Assembly: GCF_000764305.2 (NCBI RefSeq)
Contig: NW_025943819.1
Span: forward strand, 62,001-126,000
Direction of reading: 5' to 3'
Length of the DNA stretch: 64,000 nt
Source: Hyalella azteca
Taxonomy: Eukaryota; Arthropoda; Malacostraca; Amphipoda; Hyalellidae
A program made the position numbers and the translations under genes. The stretch's first letter is position 1. Every line of letters begins with the position of its first letter. Of the stretch, positions 24,021 to 38,900 are shown in pieces. The notes under the pieces were generated by a model. The model did no database searches. It worked only from the letters and a program-made list of their open reading frames with translations, and was not told where the DNA came from.

Positions 24021-27000
24021 CATTTACTCGCATTTTCTAAGAGTTTTACGTCGGTTGTAAGTTATTGTATATAAGTTCTGACTGTTCTGTGTTCTTGTTC
24101 AGTTTATCTCCCGTGCTTTTTATAGTTTTGTAATTAATTTTATTCTCAGGTATTCTCGTTAGCCGGAAACCGAATTTTAGAAATCGCTCTTGGTTATCTC
24201 CATGCATAGTTTTGGTGACGGATCGATAGTATGATTCTCCGTGTTTATATATTTATAACCATTCGCCCGACACCATACGTTTGGAAATAATTGTATGGCT
24301 TATCTGATAATCCAATATTCTAACACGAGACGCCAACTGGAATCCGTTCTGATTAACAATGGTACAAACAGTACATTCAATTAAATTATGACATGATGAC
24401 CCTAAATAAAAATCATTTCTTCACAATAGTCACATTCATATTGTATCACTCACGAAAATTAAAAATTTCCGAATATTTTTATCGTTTGAATTCCAATTAA
24501 TTATTATAGTCATTTCATTACAGTGGATGCACAGTCATTATAATTCATTAACTCGGAAATAATATAGAATGTAATTACATTTTCATCGCTTAAATTAACT
24601 TGTGTCGATCACCTTGACCAGAAGGAAGTTATTTCATCAACAGGGCGGCACTCGCTTCATTAAGTGGTTAAATGTGTGTTTCTACTACGTTGGTTCATCT
24701 TCCCATAACTTAAATGACCTTTGTATTAATAAATACATATTGTATCCAAAACTTTTACGTTATATCGGCCAATTAATGACCACATTCGTTCACTCCACGT
24801 GAAACTCTCACCTTAAAACGAAATTTTTTATCTAGAAACGAGTTTTTCGTCATCATGGAACAGCAGCGATGGTTCTTTTATTATCCAATTAATTACACCA
24901 TTTCTATCTCTACTTTAGTCTGTAGGCTGCAGCCAATACCATAAAGGAATAGCGTATATCGTTAACACAACACACGATTAAGTCGTTAGATTTAATGAGT
25001 TGCGTGGTGCGGTGTAGCGGCCGTGATAGCATCGGCGCTGCCGCTTCTTCTTTAATGAATACTCTTTTGATTTCCGTGTGTTTTATTCAACATTTGGTCC
25101 TAAGAGACTTATCGTGTTGAATCCCGCCATCTCGAGTGCTGTGTTCAAAACTTGGTACTAAGAGACTCGTGTTGATCGTGTTGAATCTCGCAATCGTTTG
25201 CCGTGTTCAACTTTTGGTCATGAGAGATTTGTGATTACTGTAACGGAATCGGGCTGATTGTTGAAAATTTTAGAAGATGAATTAGGCTTTGCTTATACAT
25301 ATTTGATGCTTACTGAATACTTTTAATGAAACGTTTTTATTACTAAGAATACCCTAACACAATGTCGCAGTCTCACGTGACCGTGGGTGGCGTGGCAACT
25401 GGCGACCTTCTACAGCAACAACACGCGTGCCCACTTACATGCTCGTTACGTTCTTATAAGTAGCATTTATGCTAATAATGTTTATTTTATTAGAGGTATT
25501 AAGCCCATTGCTTAATAAACGCTGTTTCTGTTAACTGCGTGGAGCGGAATCACTGATTCAAACTATCATCGTGTTTTTTTAAAGACCATCTATATCTACT
25601 TTGAGCTGGGCAGGTTTCTTCTTTTGTGTCAGATTAGATTTGTCAGAAATATTAAAGCGTGTGATTTATTATCTGCTAAGCGTGTCTAAATTTATATATG
25701 TATCCATTTTAGCGTTTCCTGTTCTATTCTGTTTCATTCGAAACATTACGAATGACGAAGTATAAACAATTTTTCATTTTTTCCGCATGACGGACGAAAT
25801 ATTCTGAGACTAAATCTGTTAAATATTTATGAACGTTTGCCCGCCTGGGCGAAAACTGGAAAAAGAAGGTACGAAGTATCAACGATGCGAGAGGGTTGCC
25901 CTCGGGCCGAGAGACAGCAGTTCGCAACGCTATATGAGAACAACGTCACTGACTGCAGCGTTACTAATGTTGAGGGTATAACATTATATTCCTGGCTGCA
26001 GCTCACTCTATTCCGGCAACGCCTCTGGCTTCTCTTGCGACTTATGTTCTCGTTTTGTGGTTTTTATGATGCGAGAATTCTGCATGACACCGTCAACGGC
26101 CACGCTCTTGCGCCGCCCTAAAATCTTTCTCGTAGCATGATGGGAATCGAACCCGAGCTTCACGAATCCAAGCTGCGCTCTGGACATAGTTTAGTCATAA
26201 ATGGATGAATTGAGGATTATTACATAGCCTTCTAACTGATTTTCAGCTTCTCGATTCAATTCCTGTTTTGTATGAATAAATTTATTCGTCTAACTTTGTT
26301 GAGAACTCAAGTCAAACGATAAAGTCTTAACACGGACATGTGGTCGTTTTCATCGAGTACATTTGCCCACACGTTTTTTCCTCGAACTTATCTCGAGTTA
26401 TTAAATCTTCTACAACTTTTTCACAATATTGTGATCTGAAATAATTTCTGCAGTACCAGGCACGTGAATTATTCTGTCACATTATTTGTCAACCTTCGTG
26501 ACCGCTCATTTCAAGTCGAGTCTCTCGCTATTCACCGCGCCCTGCAGAGCGCAAATTACGTGCCAAAGAAATATTGCCAAATGTTGCTTGCCCTGGACCA
26601 GAGGTTATCACTCGTTCTCGCCCCGCTGTTCCACAGCGCAGAATGTACGTTGTTAGCATTTCTTAAGAGCTAAATTAGGGGAGATAAACTTCTTACAAGC
26701 CACGACCAAACAACCACTGGTTTGTATTCGAACTGCGCTGCCAAAAATATTCATGAACTACCATGCGATTTCTGATATCATCGTCATTCGCAATTTATTA
26801 TGCTAAATACGAGTAATGTGTACGTCGTTTTCCAGTATACTTGCATGGTTGCCGAAATTGTGTGTGAATGTCTTGATTTTAAATTTAGCTACACTCACAC
26901 TTGATGGGTTCATTACGTCACTCCAGTTAGTTTTTGAATAGGTAAATTCATTTTAGATAGGATGTGGTTTTAACGAAACTATGCTCAAAACAGTAGTATT

Positions 27001-28700
27001 AACTACGTTTTGTATTATGATGCTTCATGGCATCTCACGCCTCAAAACTGAGTCAAGATAATCGAGTCTGTCTTTGTAGTTTTCAATAGTTACATGATTG
27101 CGCATTAGTTCAATAGAACTTCATATTAATTCATTAACTTTTGCGCATAAATCGCCAACAATGAGCATTCATTTTAGTACAAACTCTCAATAATCAATAT
27201 TAATACAAACTCTCAATAATGATCTGATCAATCTTCAGATGCCTTCCATGTGTCTTTTCATAGGTCTGATCTGTCATTCAGATCTCGGATGTTACTTAAA
27301 GCAGATCTCTCATTATTATTAGATGCATAATTGTTGCTCAGTTCCATCATCCGTAAACTGGTGCACTCGCCGATTTTACAGCATTATGAACGAGAGACGA
27401 ACTTTTTTACGATTCGTCTTTCCCGCAATGACTCGGAACTATCATGTGCAGCTGCAAACACAAGTACGGGCTCTCATGCATCACTTGGCATCACTCATGC
27501 ATCACTTGGCATCGCTCATGGATCACCTAGCATGCGTTCACTCGTCGAACGCATTCATGTTCAGTTTGTTCACCGCTGCTTCAATATCGCGTAAAGCTTC
27601 TCGCGACCAGTACGATGAACTTCACGGCTGCTTGTGCTGCAAACAAACGTCATTCCAATTCCATTCGTTCGAAACGGCCAACTCTCTTACAATATATATA
27701 TCTTGAATTCATTCAACTATTCCCATTTATTTAGAAATGTGTTTGTTTTCATGATTATATTCACTTGCTTCAGCATGCGCGAGAATCAAAGCGCACAATC
27801 CCGTACTCATGCGTGCAGATTGACCAGCATGCGTAGCGGTCTCGCTAGTCACATCGTATCACCTGGACTTGTGTCAAGGTAACACAAGAAAAAAATAACT
27901 GACGCGCCTCAAAGAAACCTTAAAGTTCTCGCATATATTCTGAAACTTTTCAGGAGTGTAACTCCCTTGAAGGATAAAATAAAAATTTACATTCATGAGA
28001 ATTGCGGTGACTTTGACACTTCCATGTCCTGCCTGGATCTATTGAGTTCGGAGGCTCTACGAGAATTATGGATCCGTTTGTTAAGATTAAATTTAAGAGC
28101 ATCGATTCTCGGAAGAAGTAGTGGGCTTATTCGGACATAACACTGGGCTTGTTGAGGCAGTCCATTTATTCAGCTCAAATCTGTCTCATTATTTAGCTCA
28201 TTGAATTCTCGACCTCTCGTACACTTTTGAAGTCGATTCAAATATGCCTTAATTCCCAGTAGCGCAAGCTCGTCGCTGTAGGTTAGGTTGCAGCTCCTCG
28301 ACACCTCGGCTAATTAGGATTTATGGCCGTCCCCTGACGCTTTGCTCGCCCGATCAGTCCTAAGTCCTGGTAGAAATAGCACTACAGCAAATGCACTTCA
28401 GCGACAAATTTTATATCCTGGTAGCAATAGCATTATAACAAGTGCACTCTAATGCCCTCAGAAAATCTTAAGATGCAGCCGGTAAATCTCACGCTATTTT
28501 CTCAGAAGCCTGCATCAGCCTTCGTTTTGAATAAATAACATGAACCTGCGCAATGCTCCATGTTATATCTGAGAAGTATTTTTTTTTCTAGTCTGAAATC
28601 GAAGCCATATGAATTGAACAGAGGAAATTGCTGTTCAAAGCCAGTATATAGGAAAATTGTCATCCTATTTATCTCAACGTGACTCATCTAATTTTTATCA
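24021..28700. other. Non-coding stretch upstream of insc exon 1
   Basis: Holds three diverged about 60-bp units with TTGGTACTAAGAGACT at 25090-25230, a 21-bp repeat (CATGCATCACTTGGCATCACT) at 27470-27535 and a twice-repeated TCCTGGTAGAAATAGCA block at 28365-28450. It may contain the promoter or a 5' untranslated exon of insc, but I cannot point to one. Confidence 0.45.
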
Positions 28701-28886
28701 ATAGCGGCACGGGTTTCTTCCGCATCGATGAGCTCACTCGAACTGTATTTCGAAGTAGCTGATTTTTAAATTATTCTTTTTTGTTTGCAGGTCCAACTGT
28801 CTGTTAACCTAAAATACCCTCATTTAATGTCCCTTAAATTGTATATATATATATATTTCGTAATTCCTGTTATTTTCTCGTTACAG

Positions 28887-29992
28887 GACGTGACAATGAC
28901 CCTTAAGAATCGATCGTCTCCCTCTCCCTCCTCCGCCCCCTTCAAGCGGGGCAGGTCAAAGGTTTTCTACGCCTCAGAGAACCCCTCGCTCCCCAAACTT
29001 TCCTCAAAATATTCTCTTTTCGAAACCTCTGAAAAAGATTCAAAAATGATTGCAAAAAAATGTAACAGAAATCCTAAGAGCGACGTTCCTCCTTGGGGGC
29101 CGGTTTTAGACACCTGCAAAGAAGCGAACGAAGCCTCAAGCTCTGGGGACGAAACCAACTCCCCAACCATCGGGGCCATCCGTTCCCCCGTCGGTTCTCT
29201 TAGAAGTTCAATAGGGGGCTCCCTAAGGGGATCCCAAGACTCTGGATATTCTGATTCCGGCGAATCCAATTGTGGAGGATCACCAGAAATCGACCCCGAA
29301 GAATTCGCCCCGCGAGTGAAGCACATTTCCCGCGTGTTCTTCGGTGACAGTTCTGGCTCTGGAAGAGCTCGCTTGTACTCAGACACAATCGTACCGTCAA
29401 GCGGTTCTCTGTCACTACCTGTCAACTCTCGAATTGCATGTGACGGTATCAGTAATCTGCCACGAAGTCCTAATCCATCATGTGTTCTCAGAGACCCAAC
29501 GGACGCACATAAATGTCTACGATCAAGCCCCACTTCAGTGTGTGATTTCGACGAACCTCAAGACGAAATGGAGTGTAAAAGTTTGCTGGACTTATCCACA
29601 AACTCCTACGACGAACAAGCTAGCAGGAAGACTGGAGCTATAAGGAAATCGTCGTATGTAAGCTGTCATAGGAAGGGCCCGCGCCGATCCACAAGTGCCG
29701 ACAAATTGCTAGATGATCTCAAACCTCGACGACCATGTATCTTGAAGGCGCGTCGTCGGTGGTCGACTGTGGACGTTAAACACACAAGTGCTCAGTGCAG
29801 CGGTCCTCAATCTCTGCCCTTTATGACGGATTGCCACGACGGCGAACACCGGCCACTTCTGAACCATCTCGACCTCGAGCAAGAGGCACCGCTTAAACCG
29901 ATCCTGACTGATCCTTGTGGCTTCCCAGGACCTGCCAAGAAGAACACCAAGCGGTTCAGGATCCATCCGACTGCTTTGGCAGCAGAGATGAA
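28887..29992 (+). CDS. insc: insc coding exon 1: disordered N-terminal region
   Basis: The exon follows an acceptor ending TTACAG at 28886 and ends at the donor GTGAGT at 29993, leaving two bases (AA) of a Lys codon. From the ATG at 28896 it encodes residues 1-365, rich in Ser, Pro and charged residues and predicted disordered. Notable pieces are the basic RGRSKVFYASENP near residue 18, the SQDSGYSDSGES motif at 113-124 and a basic RRRWS near 286-290, a plausible kinase target. The open frame also continues upstream to 28791, after a second acceptor (TTGTTTGCAG ending at 28790), but that extra piece is AT-rich and reads like intron. An upstream coding exon joining in phase 0 at 28887 cannot be excluded. 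Confidence 0.85.
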
Positions 29993-32900
29993 GTGAGTAC
30001 AGTTTTATGTCTTGTCAATGTTTATCAAGAAGCAACTGTTTTCATTGTTAGCCACAACTTGGCACGTACATCCTATATTGCATTTTTATAGTGTGATGAT
30101 AAAATGAATTTAAGACCATTTTTCTTGAAATTTATCAATAATGTCCACCTTAATATCAAATTTTTTACCTGTTTTCTACCTGTTTTTGAATTTCCTTAAT
30201 ATTAGTACAATAACTGTATGGAATCGATTTCTCTTTTTTTTTTTGCAACATTGCCACCAAATGTCCCTTCGACCAAGTTCAACAATTGCTACAATAAATC
30301 GTAGCGTCTAGCGCGCGTCACTGTGTTTACATGACTGGGCCCGTTACCTCATTTTGGCGTGTGCATTTGAAGCTTTTGTGTCTTTCATATTTCCTGAGCG
30401 GGATCATCCTTAGCGCCTTATTGGACGCCTCATCGAGACTCCTTCAAGAGTTCATGCTAACGGAGCCTGTCAAACGCTCGCCTATTCCATCACTGTTCCT
30501 TAATGACCTTTTCGTCTCTATAAAAGCCATTTAAACGACCCAGAAAACCATAGAATCCCATCATCATTCAAGCTGAATGCAGCACCTAAATGGAATGACC
30601 TCGCTTGTATAAAATTTCTCGCAAAAAAAGAGTGTCTCTGCTTCGTGTAGAGTTTTTTAGTGGAGGCGCACGGTGCATAGAATCTAGTCTCATTTGGGTG
30701 TCGGGTGGCAGAATACGGCCGTCATTATCGTCAGGTCCGATGCTGCAAAACTGATGCATCACCTGCCTTGCCAGCACCTCATCGCCCAAACCGATTATAA
30801 ACACCGCACGACTTCGGGGCATCGCGCGACGCCTTCAACGGAAGCCAATTCCCTCCGCTTTGTTGACTTTGTAGCGCCTGTGGCGTCTCGTCTTGGCAAA
30901 CAATTCTCCACTATAATTTGTGCACATTGTCTACATTGAATGGACGAGTAACTAGCATGTCAACAAATGAGTTTACTTGCACTTTGCGTTCATACAGATG
31001 ACTTCAATAATGTACACCGCGTCCTGGAATTCATGGGAAAAATAAATGCCAACAGCAGTACCTTATCTGGGACGGCTATTGTGTTCTACTTCTTGGAACC
31101 ACTCTAGGTTTCTGCTCAGTTTAGCGTGGCTTATGTTTTAAGCACTCGAGGATGAGACGTTGTTTGAAGACAAATATTTTATTTATTGTACTTGCTATGA
31201 GGCCCTTACACAAACACGATGACACGCCATTATACGACTATGGCTCGTTATAAGAAGAGTTATGTATTGTTTACTTCGTACGCCTGAATGTTTCTTCATT
31301 TGATGGTGAAGAAAAGATATTTGTCTGTGGGGAACATGTCATCGGATATCGGATCTCTTCCTTGGAAAATCTTCCGCCGTGTATTTAAACTCGTCTGTGG
31401 ATAATTAATTAAATTTATCACCATCAACTATGTTTGCTTGGTATCTGCCCTCAACTCGACCTCGCACCGTCGAGTTGAACAACCCGTTCGTCAATATTGA
31501 CCTCGCCCTATAGAGTACGACTTCAAGAGTGAATAACAAGAGGCGAAAAAACCGTAGTGGTTTCGCAGCGTAGCAGCGGCGCGCCGGCACGTGACGCCCA
31601 ATATTGACACGTGCTTTACATGCTAGCGCTTCGTATGCTTCGTTGACTTGTGTATGCATGGGGCATGCATTCCGAGAAATGAGTGGAAATGTGTCCCAAT
31701 TTCAATGCACATTCTGCTCTTGTGTCGGTCATCTTAAGCCAGTTTGGGTGTGTGCGTGGGCTTTATGGTGCTTGACCGGCATCTTCCTTGACTAATGACG
31801 GCGAAACGACGCTGAACTGCCGCACATTCAACGTTTAAACATTTAATTAACGTTGATTCAACGTCAGATGCTCAGTAGGAAACTTGTTTGCTGTTCTAGT
31901 TGTGTACTTGCTTCACTGGCAGGTGCGCTGCCATTACACAGTTCAAATCATTAATATATCATACGGACAACAGCTACCTAAACTTATAGCAATACTTGAT
32001 TCATGCACTAAATTTTCGTTTATATCCATAATAATGAAGCACAGTTATAGGAGACAAGTTATACATGTCAAGTCAGGGACAAGCACCAGCTTCTATACTT
32101 GTCAAGTCTGGAACAAGCACCAGCTTCTATACTTGTCAAGTCTGGGACAAGCACCAGCTTCTATACTTGTCAAGTCAGGGACAAGCACCAGCTTCTATAC
32201 TTGTCAAGTCAGGGACAAGCACCAGCTTCTGTACTTGTCAAGTCAGGGACAAGCACCAGCTTCTGTACTTGTCAAGTCAGGGACAAGCACCAGCTGCAAT
32301 TCAAATATTAGAGCTGCAATTTAAAATGTTGCTAGGCGATTTTTTCTGGCTAAACAAATTTTTTTATATGCAGTCGTTCAAAATACGGGTCAGTGATCCC
32401 ATGTGGCAAAAATTGAGCTGAATTGTGACTGCATTGATTGTATTTATATTTAATATCCTGTCCTCACTCTATAAATACTTTAGTTATCTCATAGCTATTT
32501 AGGCACTGCGTTGTCAGCATCGCCGTTAGTCTATATACAGGCTGGTATTGTGTCTTTCAACAATAAACGTTGGCTCCTGTGAATCATTGATCTATTCAAC
32601 GAGTCTCGACGTCGTCAGCGCTGGCACTGGTTGCGCCTTAGAAATTCGTAATTTAATCTCCATATCTGCATAATGAATCTTGGTAAAAAAGCAAACTTTC
32701 TTGACTTTGATTTGCAAAAAAAATGGATAAGGGTTGCAAGCTGAGCCCATGGCAGACCACCCCCTCTGCCCGGTATATTGCAGTCTGGATTCATTATTTA
32801 TGAGGCGACAACAGAAGCCGCGCGCCGTGCAAGGACTTGTTGCCGAGGTAAATGGTCGCCAGATTCTTGCCTTCAATTGTCCCGTGGATTAACTTAATTT

Positions 32901-35900
32901 TTTCGTAATTTTCCTTAGGGTCTGTGCAGACCGCCCCGCCATGTTTGTCGGACAAACAATTTGGAACTCAATTACCGATGAGCAAACGCAATGAGGTGTG
33001 CCTTTCCTGCAGCTCAAACTCCAACATTGTGCGTGCATTTCGAGACTCAGCTGCACGCACCAAGTTTGAATGGACAAGAAGTTTAGGGTGCACATCATTC
33101 ACGGTGCTCGAACATTTGTATAATGTTTCATTATCATCAAACAAGAATGCGACTCCAACTTCAACGTTGCGTGTGCATTTCAAGCAACTCCACGCACGAA
33201 GTTTTAATGGACAAGAAGTTCAGGGTGTACGTTCATTCGCGATGCTTGAGCATTTCTATAATATTTCATTACCATCAATCATGAATGTAACTTCAGTTAA
33301 TTACACGAGAAATCATGCATCATGTTTCTGTGCATTTTTAAATATCAGCTTTGACCATACCATCAATTTCTATAACCTTGGACAGTTCGTGCCCTTTGAG
33401 ATTTCTTCGTAAAACTTTTTATCTTTCCCCGTCGAGTTCCCGTTGCCTCGAAGAGTATAAAGTGTCTCGGCATTTTTTTTTTCTTGCTCGTGCGTAATTC
33501 ATTTCGAAGTAATTTTTGGTTCGTTTGTCGGAACAGAAATGCCAGGCAGTTGTAGAACAGCAGCTTAAACTGTGGTGGCGTCGTGTCGTGACCACTCGCA
33601 ATTACCGCGTGCGGTGATCATGCATGCCAATGAGGGCTGAGAAACCCACATAGATGTGCGGGTCATAACACTGCAGTGAACATTGTTGCAAAATATGCAA
33701 GGAGTCGAAGGGTATATGTGCTTAAATATCATACCTGGTGTAATATCTCCGAGAATTGAGGAGCATATGTGTTTAAATGTCGTTCGCGAATCAGGCGTGG
33801 TCCGACTTTCATGGATTTAGTTAAGTAGAATTTACGAATTTTTCATATGAGATTGAAAATATTTGGGTACAATTTCTTCGTACCATTGTCTCTATTGATC
33901 GCGTTAACCAATAAGTCGGCAAAAAAATATTATCGACTACAATTTTCTTATTTTCATATAAGGCTTCCCGATAAACGCTATAACATTCGAATTGTCATTC
34001 AAGACCACATTTTTTGCATTTGGAAGAGTTTAAAGTTTTCCAGGATTTCGAAAAGAATTTAACCTTGAGGCCTTTCTTATGCAAAAGAAACTATCTTTCT
34101 AGTCACAGAAAAAAATCTGAGAATATTTGAAAATTGGAATCTTGACGAAGTTGAAATGACTGGAAGGTTTTGAAACCTGATTTAGAATTGTATCTTTCTT
34201 GATGCAGGAATTTCATGACTTTTATCAGCAGCCACGTAAGCTAACGCGTGCCGAACATGAGTATGACTCTGATAATGGAGGTTCCGGAAGTGCAACTTCT
34301 TCTGAATGAGGTATTTTGTTCTATTGTTTGCATTCAGACCTGAGCACATCACGCCATCCAATTAAAACTTTAGTGCGACATACCGGAGGAACTGAACGAT
34401 TGTGTGCATTATATTTGTTTACAGCGCCATTCTACTCGTACTTTATTTACTGGATGAAGCATTCTACTTCTTTGAGCTTCCGGTTGATGCCCCGACCTGA
34501 AGCAGTCCTCATGATGTAAAAAATCGCACTTTATTTCAAGCTGAAAGTTTATAAGTTTGCGGCACTTTCTTCATACATTTTATTTTATGCGGCTCGAGGT
34601 GGAAAGTTTAACTTGCATGAAATGGTCCTCAAACTTTGGTCCAGATTACCTCTTACCGCTACTGATACTCACAATGGAAATAACGTTTACTTGAAAATTC
34701 CGAGTGTATACTTCTTATTTGTTTACATCGCACTAATTACAGATATGAAAATTATATTATTTAATTAACCTTATTTCTCCGTATCTCGGGTGCGATCTTG
34801 TCAGTAAAATTGGTTGCAAAGTTTCACTATTTCAATTTTGTCGGTACACACCGTCATGAAATTCTAGCTTTGATTTTGCTTTCATTAATTTAAACAGGCA
34901 AATCGTGCTTGTTGGCCTATTTAATCTGCTTGTAATGAAGCAAAACACAGAACTCAAAACATTTTTTATTTAACAAATCAACTCTTCATTAACGTAAGCT
35001 TCGCGTTAGTAAAATTTCCATTTATTTTTTAGAAATTATCTAAAAGGAAAATATTATTTATCCTGAACCTTGAACGCCCGCTGAGCTATTGACCACAAAA
35101 CAGCTAAAGCCAACAGGTGGGCTCAGTGTTTTCGTGCGTTATCAGTAAAGTTGTACAGGTAATATATGAAGGGATTTTCTCTAGCCAATTATGTAGAATT
35201 ACTTAATGCATTCGTTAGCTGGCGGAGTTGTGGAATGTGCAGTTAGGAGATAAGAAGTAAATTTCTTAATAAGATGGCTTTCGCGTCTGCAAATGATATT
35301 GTTATACCTATTTATAATGGTATTTTATTTCATTTTATTTTAAAGAGATATTTGTATTGGTTTTACTGCAGACTACGGAGAAATTATCATTGAAAAATTT
35401 CTTCACGATTCGATTCACTTTTTCTTGGAATTTATTGTATGAAAATTAGGTTTCCAAGGGAATTTTTTTAATGTTACAACATTCCGCATACACATTTTAC
35501 ATTATGGATTAGCGTGAAGTTTGATCCCAAAAATTTTCAAGTTCTAAGCCAGAAGAAAAAATGGCAATACACCATTCGCCAAATTGAGATTTAAAAGTAA
35601 AATCATTTTAATGAGAATTACTTTCTGGTCTTCAACAAAACTTTCATTACAGAACAGCCTCTGCCTACCTATAACAATAATCATAACAAGAAAGTAAAAT
35701 AGATTTTTATAAATCATTTGAAGATAGAATCGTGGTTTGGCGACCATGTAGACGTTAACTATAGTCACAATACAGATCACATCACAGCCTACGGAGATGC
35801 ACGGTACTTCTCACCATTACTGGTAGATATCTGTCCCTAAGTTAATTAATGTCAATTTTATTCATTTTCATTGAGGCCCAAATGTTGCATCTTTGAAATT

Positions 35901-38900
35901 ACTCATCATTATTTATATTATCATTTTACCTCGAACGCATCGTGATCGAAGATTGCCGTCGAAAATACGGAAATTGTATGCACTGTTGGCATAATTTCAA
36001 TGCAAGTTTGGCAAGAGCAACACACCTAATCAAATAGAAAATATGTGTTTACATTTATATTTCATGCATGAATGACAGCTCACTTGAGTGCTGGCAAATC
36101 CAATTAATAAGTCTTTGCAAGAAATTTTATGCTTTAAAATTGACTTCAGCATATTGAAAATGTAGTGCAATTCATTCTGAATTATCAGAAAAATTTTACA
36201 CACGCGTACCGAAACTATTTACTTTAACACAAAATGATATTGGCTTATTAAAACACATTCCATAATGGTTTTTATTTATACAAATTCATAGCAGTTTATG
36301 CCATGTCTCGTAATACGAGATAATTATTTCAATTAGCACCGAACATATTTGAAACAATCCAGAAAATCTGAAATAAAAATTTAAGTTATAAAAAGAAGAA
36401 GAATAAATGTAAAGCCTGTCGATTTTAGTTGCCGGGCGCGCGTGCAGCCTTGCGTCTTCCGTGACACGGTCAAATCCTTGCCCTTCGTTAGCGTGCCGAA
36501 TAAGCCAGGCTTAATTTCCAAGCTAGTGAAAAACAAAGAAATTTTCAGGTGATTTACAGTGAGAGACTTTCAGTTTTGCCGGCGCTGTGCATGCGGCCTT
36601 GGGTAGCCTGGCCGCCCTTGCGCGGCGCTGCTCCTGCGGTGAAAGCTCAGCTCTGACATTGGCTGTAAGAAATAATTGATGTTAACAAATTAGTAAAATC
36701 GCCTCGATTAATTATTATTATAAAAGCTACTTGTTTTTCAGAACCACATGCATTCTGTATGCATATAACAGAAGCAAATAATCAATAAATTACAAAATGG
36801 CAGTCAAATGGACGACGAAACACTGTGCAATGTCATTACCTGCCACTGTAATTTATTTAATGCCATAGATGATACATCTATGATAGTTTTTGCGTACTCA
36901 CTGAGAAACGCTAATATAATTTTATTATTCATTACGTTCTTGAGTGAATAGTGATTAGATTGCAATAAACGACGGCATTTGTCTGCGTCTTATAGGGCAC
37001 ATGCTCTGACCTTGACCTTCATTTTACAAGGTCATGTCTATTATGTTCTTGTAGACCAGAACCAAATTTCTCTACTTATATTATTTCTCTGTATGTTATA
37101 CTGTTTTGCAGGGAACATTTATCTTGTGTATAATTTCTCCATACGTAGTAATGGCAAGTAACGAAATAATCGCTACATATAAATAACTAGCAGCGTCGAC
37201 CTCAAATGTTGCAGCAATTCAATCGGCGATGAAGTACACGAGCACATATTGTGCCACACTAACACATATTGTGCCACACTAACACATATTGTGCCACACG
37301 AGCACATATTGTGCCACACTAACACATATTGTGCCACACTAACACATATTGTGCCACAGGAGCGATGTTTCCCAGGTCCATGCAGAAACAAACGTTGTGT
37401 TTCCTCTAGTCCATCCGTCGGCCTTTAATTCAGGGTATTGAGAATATAAATTCGTTCATTCATTAAAATATTTGCGCAAGGTTTATGAATACAGATTTTA
37501 TTTGGCGTAATAACAATTATGGTGCGTTCGTGCATTATAACAATCGTGCATGTATTGACAATTAACCTTTGTGTTGAATTTCAATGCTCATTCCATTAAG
37601 TTTGAAATAAAAAATTTGACATGGTATAAAATAATTCTATTGAAGGCGCTTCGGCAGCGCAGTAGTTTGCTAGGGTCTAATAATCACGTCCAGAACACGC
37701 TGACTGTTATTGACCCTAATTTAAAACAAAATAATTCTTTATAATCATCTCGTATTCATTCCAGTCTGCATTAATGTTTACGGCGGGTTGAGCTGGAAAT
37801 TTGTCCGTTTGTTTGCATACGTGAATGATATTTTTAAACTCTCTGTTCTGAAAACATTCTGTAATGATGTTAAAAAATAAATTAAATTTAAAAAAATACA
37901 ACGTAAATTTGAAATAAATTCCACGAAGTATATTTTTCGGGACTCAGGTTCACCGACGTACGACATTTTTAGTCCTGCAGAATTTTTCTTCATTGCGATA
38001 TTCATCAGGGGCAAAAACGCGCGCGAAAACTCGCCGTATTCTCCAGACAAATTAATATTCTGGCGTGTTCAACATTTATTTCCCTTTTCTACGGCTGCAT
38101 TCACTTCACTTAAGTAGGACGATACTCCTTCCCCCTTACTACGGCTAAATATACGACTTCTTTACTCTTTCTTACTTAGCTTACTTCACTCTACTCCCTT
38201 CGCTGGAATTTCTTCACGTTATCTAAAATAATAAAATACATTTAGATTTTACGTCAACATTTTATTTTGCAAATAAAATGAATTAACCTCACGGTCTCAA
38301 TATTATCTCGAATTTTTTTACTTATTACTGAATATTGTAATGTCATTTCATTGTTATTATCAGTCTTGGGGTAATTCAATACGTCTCCTTCAGCGAAGCC
38401 ATGATCTTTCTAAACGTTGGAGCATTTCTCAATGTTAATTATAAATGTACGGACACAATTAACGAGACTTGTATGGTTGTTTGTACGCGTGTCCAGCGTG
38501 TACATGGCACTGTTGGCCGCGCCATTTGTTAAGCTAAGGACAGTTCTAAATTGTCGCAGCGCTACCATTTATGGGTCGACCAAGGATAAGGGCTGGTTCA
38601 TGTACGTGAACCATTACATTCTAAACTTGAATCTAATTAAATATTGCTTAAGTCGTTCCAAACTTTTCGTTTAAGCTCCCACTTGTATTATTTGTTCACC
38701 ACACAATGAGTGTTTTATGAATCCAATGTCATGTAACTTACTGCTTGTGATGCTTTAAATTGGCTTCCAATCGCACCACACACGCACCTTCACATCACAC
38801 GTGTGCTTCCAATCGCACCACACACGCACCTTCACATCACACTTGTGCTTCTAAACGCACCACACACGCACCTTCACATCACACTTGTGCTTCTAAACGC

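Noticed and set aside
26120..26190. GGGAATCGAACCC, resembling a minus-strand tRNA T-arm
   Set aside because: The T-stem pairs only three bases on inspection and no A box or acceptor stem could be found.
28967..29533. 188-codon minus-strand frame
   Set aside because: It lies opposite insc coding exon 1 and is a shadow of its Ser-rich codons.
32455..32620. TATAAATA followed by AATAAA about 90 bp later, resembling a solo LTR
   Set aside because: No matching second copy, no TG/CA ends with target-site duplication and no internal retroviral sequence.
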